A DNA stretch of 64,000 nt from Gymnopus androsaceus JB14 (Eukaryota > Basidiomycota > Agaricomycetes > Agaricales > Omphalotaceae), in assembly GCA_009733575.1 (NCBI GenBank), contig ML769705.1:1-64000 (forward strand), read 5' to 3'. The notes under the pieces are model-generated. The model was not told the origin of the DNA and ran no database searches. It was given only the letters and a program-made list of their open reading frames with translations. Below, piece by piece: positions 59,098 to 64,000 of the stretch (positions are counted from its first letter, which is position 1; each line of letters opens with the position of its first letter). The position numbers and the translations under genes were made by a program.

Positions 59098-61786
59098 ATA
59101 CATAAGTACAGCCTATATAAGTAGTCTACAGTATTCATGTGCAATCAAATATATATACAATACCACTATCACCTATAAACGGGACCCCGATTGCAGGACT
59201 CCAATGTCCCATTGCCGTATCCAATTTGACCAGCTTATACCGGATTCCAACACCCACTTTCTCCGAGAAACCCTCTCAAAAAAGTGACTTGAGGGTTTCT
59301 CTGATGACTGGCCAGCACAGGTGCCCACTATGAAGCCCCCATGCATAGACTCATACAGAAACTACTATTTCAATAAATTTCAAGCTTTTTAATAGATAGC
59401 TCAAGACCTCCAACATTTGGATTCAACACAACTGCATAATCCAGTGGTCATCATGGTCCTGCACCAAATGACTCGCAGTTGCGCACAAAGGTCCATAGGG
59501 TAGAGGTGCAAGAAAATACAGTTCGGCATGTAAGCAGCAAAACCTGAGGGAGTGGACAAAAACATGGAGCACATTGGAACATCTTATGTAGCTCAGAAGC
59601 CAATCGTTCAAACATGCAATGGAACTCCTTCCTAAGTAGAGGTGATGCGGACAGCATGCGCAGCAATCCCCAATAACCCAAATTTGGAATCTGAGCAATG
59701 GCTAATGATGCTAACTGATGAACCCCTGGCCATAGAGGGGCTTAGCAGCCTACACATATGTGGCAGATGTGGTGCAGGAAGACATGGCACAGAGAGAGTG
59801 CAAGGCATTGAGATTCCAGAGAGCTTGTTTACTTTCATTAACGTTTAGGACAATGTCAAGTAGAAGAACACTGAAATGCACCTTTGGATACAATTCTACC
59901 AGTTCGCCACCTTGATTTGGCTACAAAACTTTAAGGAGCAACAACAGAAATTAGTATTAGTTCAGATAAAAAGAGTAGTTAAGGGCCTGCCAACCAAAAG
60001 CTTGAGGTTGAATGTCTTGGAGACTACAGCGGGTTACTAAGCTGCCAGCACCCAAGTTTCTCAATAGTCTGGGCTTCTCAGAGGGGGGATTTCTCTCAGA
60101 AAGGGGGTTTCCAATAGATTTTTCTGGGTGGTTGATTTCATTAAAGTCCACTAATCAATGTAATCATTGGCCTGCTGTTTAAGCATCACAGCTAGCGAAA
60201 TGTGTGGCAGTATTCCCACCTGAGCATAAGCTCTGTGCAGTGGGCCCATGACAGCACGGGGGCCTGGGGAGTCCCCAGTACTCCATTATACTGTAGTGAA
60301 AATACTATGGGTGATGCTGTCCTAAGAAAAAAACTGGATTGAAATCTCTACTTCAGACATCCATTTATGATTCTGACTGACAGTTCAAAGAAGTTCGTGT
60401 GAAAAATTTGGTTGAAATTAATTCAAGGAAAATAAAGGAGAAATGTGGCATAAAATTCTGACTTTCATGTATGAAATCACAATTTTTTAAAACCCTATAT
60501 ATGAACTTTTGGTGCTGCCTATGGCACCATTGAGCTTGCATAAAATCAATGTAATGCAATATTTTGGTCAGGGAACTGGCTATCACCTAAGTCCAGCCTA
60601 TGATGCTCACAAGGGTTAAACAACTTGTTGAAATGGCACAGTAGTTAATCTGACATGAGCCAAAACCCCTAGCATATGCATGTAAAAGTTAATCCTTAAG
60701 CTTTGAGAGTCCAATGCAGACTGACAAGACATATATGTATGGATATGTATTATGCAGTGAGACATAAATTCAAGTAGGATGTCAATGAAAGTGATCGTAA
60801 GGGAGAAACCCTTACATTACAAGTTTCTGTCCAGCATAGTTCTACTCATAAATTTCATTTTGTTCCATTTAATCTTCACAAGTTTTTACACAAGTTTTTG
60901 AATCAATACCTCTGTATTTACATGTTATATTTTCTCCTCATATGCCCATCTGGAACTAACTGAGAATAAGATATTACCAAAATAATACCCTGAAGATCCT
61001 GATCCATGCCACAGGCATGGATCAAGCAAAGCTTGTATCCTTTGCAATGGAGGAGCAACAGAGGAAAGCATGGAAAGTAGTTACTATAATAATATAATTT
61101 TACATAAGGGAATTTAGCAGCAAAAACAGTAGCTCAGCAATAAATTGCACTTGTAATTCTTGCCGGACTCAATTGATAGCATGTTGTTAAGTGTTCCTTT
61201 TTTTTCAACATTTATGTGCTATCAGATTTTCATTGTCACTATGCTATTTTTGTCCTACACACCAGTGGCTGGTTGCAAAACAGTCTTGCATTTTTACTTT
61301 TCTGCAGGTGTATCTGGGGTGTATCTCAAGTTCTGAGTAAGATCCTAATACAGATGAGCATCACTGAGGCATGTCCTCTTGTTCCTAGCCTTTGTGTGTT
61401 ATAGCACCACCTTCTTTAGTTACCATGTAGCATTGCAAGCAGACACAATCAATAATTTAGACAATACAGTTGCAATTACATGGAATGCATATTGCATATT
61501 TCAGGTACTCAGGTCACTGCTACTGTTGTAGACATGACAATAAGGGTTGGAACATGGAACTTTAATAAACTGTGGACCATGTATAACACTGCATCCAACT
61601 GCTCATATTGCCCTTTGATTTGTGATGTGATTCCAATCTATTCAAAAATTATGAAGTCAGAGAAGCTGTTAAATATATAGGAATGCTTTTCTTGATTGTG
61701 AGCAGCAGTATTAATAAAGTTCATATTGTTACAAGCAGGTACTTTGAACTAATATCTAAGGTGAATAATGAGTAAGTTCATAATAA
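59098..61786. other. Gene-free AT-rich stretch
   Basis: About 2.7 kb. Short frames on both strands show no domain. GGGGATTTCTCTCAGAAAGG-type sequences near 60080 look weakly related to the segment near 59270, but no element border could be set. Confidence 0.45.
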
Positions 61787-63053
61787 TCAGAGGGTAAGAC
61801 CACTAGACAGGCGGTAATAGATCCCATCAGAGACCAGTCCAGCCAAAACAATCAACCCAATGAAGGGTGTTTCCATAAACATGCTTTTGCACTCTGTAGG
61901 AGAGTCAATATTTGTCCTCACTACTTTTATCACTAGCTTCATCCCAGCAACAACTATCCCAATAAAGAAAGAAGCATGCTGCCCATTGAGGAACCCACCA
62001 TATGCAACAAGTCCAGTAAACATAATTGATGTCACCAAACAAGCATAAGTAGTGTTCTCTCCGAGATAAATTGCTAAAGAACGTAAACCAATCTTAACAT
62101 CATCAACTCGGTCCTGTTTTCAGTCAATTTCCTGCTAGCTTTTATATGAGACATGCCAACTTGCCTGGTGTTGATATATTGTTTCATAGGAAATTGTCCA
62201 AAAAACACATCCCAGAAACACAGGGATCAATATAAACCAGTCGACTTTTCCAGTCGGATTCAAATCACTCCAACCCATGAAGATACCAATGTTAAACATT
62301 AAACCCTGCAAAAAGTTCCCAAAATGTCAATGCAACCAAAAGCCAACACATACCAAAGGAACAGGTGCAAAATCCATCCATCGCTGAAGAGATTGTGTTA
62401 GCAAACATAATATGGACTAGAACACTAACATACCTTGCATGTGGGATATATAATGTAAAGTGGCCAGGCATAGGCAGATATAAACAGCCTTAAATCCAAG
62501 AGGATTAGTGACAGCACTGAATAATTAAGAAAAACCCATACGCGGGACGCTTTAAAATAAAAAAGGCACCATACAAGCCAACAAAAACTTGCAATGCAAA
62601 GAATGCCCAGGCTCGTTGAATACTAATTGCACCACGTGGGAGTGCTCGGTCTTTTGTACGCTCAACTAAGGCATCAACATCATAGTCAAGAAGGTCATCA
62701 ATCGTCATGATCTACAAAATGATTGAGCGCAATGGGAAAAAAAGGATGACAGGGCAAATTGTTACCAGAGATTTAATTCCAAAACAAAGAGGAATGTAGA
62801 GGGCTCCCTGGGAGACCACGTCGAAAATAGATATTCTTGAATCGGCATTATATGCTAACATAAGCCCCCAGGCTAGTTGAAGTGTTAAGCCAGAAATAAG
62901 CGGCGGCTAGTAAATCATAATTTCCTTACCTGTGGGAAGCCAAATCACCCAAAACCCAATGTTGTTATTAAGACGACACAGCTCCCAGCACGCACCAAGT
63001 TCTACTTGCGATGGCAGGACATGCATATAAGCAAACTCTTTGTTGGAGAACAT
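61787..63053 (-). CDS. UbiA-family prenyltransferase
   Basis: Starts MFSNKEFAYMHVLPSQVELG (63053). Exons continue with AWGLMLAYNADSRISIFDV, then MTIDDLLDYDVDALVERTKD, the first Asp-rich motif of UbiA enzymes (DxxxDxxxD-type), followed by RALPRGAIS. Further left are DRVDDVKIGLRSLAIYLGE (second Asp-rich motif), VAYGGFLNGQHASFFIG, and TNIDSPTECKSMFMETPFIG with a C-terminal hydrophobic end. About eight membrane helices are expected. It would transfer a prenyl chain to an aromatic acceptor. A possible 1-nt break lies near 62520. COQ2 or a meroterpenoid enzyme cannot be told apart here. Confidence 0.8.
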
Positions 63054-63598
63054 AGTGAAGGGATACGAGAAGCTATTCTTTCTTTCTGGGTTGGTTTAAT
63101 ACTCAATGGAAGCACTTTGACGCACACGCAGTGTCAGAGGTCACATCTATCTATATAACCGAACAAGGAATCGCCCACAAATGGCTGATGGATACCCGCG
63201 GCTGACAGCAGTAGTTAGTTTTCATATGGTACTTAAGTTCTCAGGAACGGAGCAGTCTTCCGAGCTATACCAGAAAGAATTTGTGTTCCAGACGGACTAA
63301 GGAACAAGCGATTCGAGCCGATACCATATTTTAGAGAGAGTCATTGCAGATCATATAAGACTCCTCTTGCTGATTCCGTTCCGCTCCAGATTTCGACTGA
63401 AAGTTTCTTCCCATACCCTTTTGGTTCCCAAGCAAAACCACAGAAGCTTCCGATGGTCTCGACCATTCACATGGAGCAAAAACTAAATCATAAGAGGATA
63501 GATGCGTGAATGAACTAGGTCCCAGCACGATGGACTAAAGTATCAGGGTCGGGCCTGAAACAAAATCAAAACGTCAGAAAAATGGGAGCAAGTCATAG
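63054..63598. other. Intergenic stretch upstream of the UbiA gene
   Basis: No gene or repeat was recognised. Confidence 0.45.
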
Positions 63599-63600
63599 TA

Positions 63601-63816
63601 TTGCCTGTTGCATTAGGTTCTGGGTGTCAGCCGAGATTTTTTTTGTGTTTATTTGGCCGCAAATGAATAGGGGGCTATGCGAAATGAATTAAGGCCTATA
63701 TTCTTTTCGGCCTAGGCCTTTGGTTTCCATAGTTTTCAATTCATTTTGACCCAAACAAACAAGTTCAAACAAGTTCAAAAAAACCATCGACACCCAGAAC
63801 CTAATGCAACAGGCAA
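63601..63816. mobile_element. TA-flanked MITE, 216 bp
   Basis: Terminal inverted repeats TTGCCTGTTGCATTAGGTTC continuing TGGGTGTC, with the exact inverse at 63789-63816. It is flanked by TA (63599-63600, 63817-63818). AT-rich centre, noncoding. The TA target fits Tc1/mariner or pogo mobilisation. Confidence 0.82.
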
Positions 63817-64000
63817 TATTACCCGAGCTGCACCCGATTCGTAGTATGTACCCGAGCCCTCTTTTTAGATTCTCTGCCGGAGACGTATCTGGTAATAGAA
63901 GAACAACCTCAGTAGCAACTTAAAGAGTGTCCGGGATGATGGATCTGGAACTTGTAGCGAGGGCAAGGAGAAAGTAAACCAGGACAGAGTGTGAGGAGCT

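Overview
This is a nuclear segment of a mushroom-forming basidiomycete (Agaricomycetes, probably Agaricales; genus not resolved). The evidence is dense GT-AG introns of about 45-60 bp, a class II manganese peroxidase, KDZ and pogo-type transposons, and gene families I know only from mushroom genomes. It reads as a transposon-rich accessory region: the longest, best-preserved reading frames belong to mobile elements, and most host genes are frameshifted, truncated or interrupted.

Layout. 1-9.3 kb is a nest of GC-rich palindromic elements sharing the terminus CATCAG and flanked by 2-bp duplications. A 4.9-kb pogo-type transposon (1908-6843) sits inside one of them and encodes an intact DDD transposase plus an intact Ulp1-type (C48) cysteine protease. 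9.7-16 kb holds a TA-flanked foldback MITE, an intact 3.2-kb IS630/Tc1-like transposon with a strikingly long D-to-E spacing, and two more nested or foldback elements. 16.6-29.5 kb carries two decayed copies of a multi-pass membrane protein gene, an 818-bp foldback, a decaying agaric-specific hypothetical gene, an 8-bp-TSD MITE and a manganese peroxidase gene. 30-31.6 kb is a decayed ABCE1/RLI1 gene.

32,441-42,571 is an apparently complete 10.1-kb KDZ transposon. It has long terminal inverted repeats, an 8-bp target duplication, a 977-residue transposase, three accessory genes on the same strand, and a captured Ser/Thr-rich single-pass membrane protein gene on the other strand. It interrupts a host reading frame.

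44-64 kb holds a frameshifted HxRRGD glycosyltransferase, a 1.6-kb Mutator-like nonautonomous element inserted exactly at the stop codon of a coiled-coil protein ending in a CVIA prenylation box, and a very young gag-only copia-type LTR element with identical LTRs inside a host gene. It also holds an FAD monooxygenase, a hAT-type MITE, a UbiA prenyltransferase and a terminal TA MITE. The FAD enzyme and UbiA enzyme lie on the same strand and could be remnants of a meroterpenoid or quinone pathway, but they are 4.4 kb apart.

Splice sites and exon joins were worked out by eye from frame continuity; all family assignments are from motif recognition without database searches.
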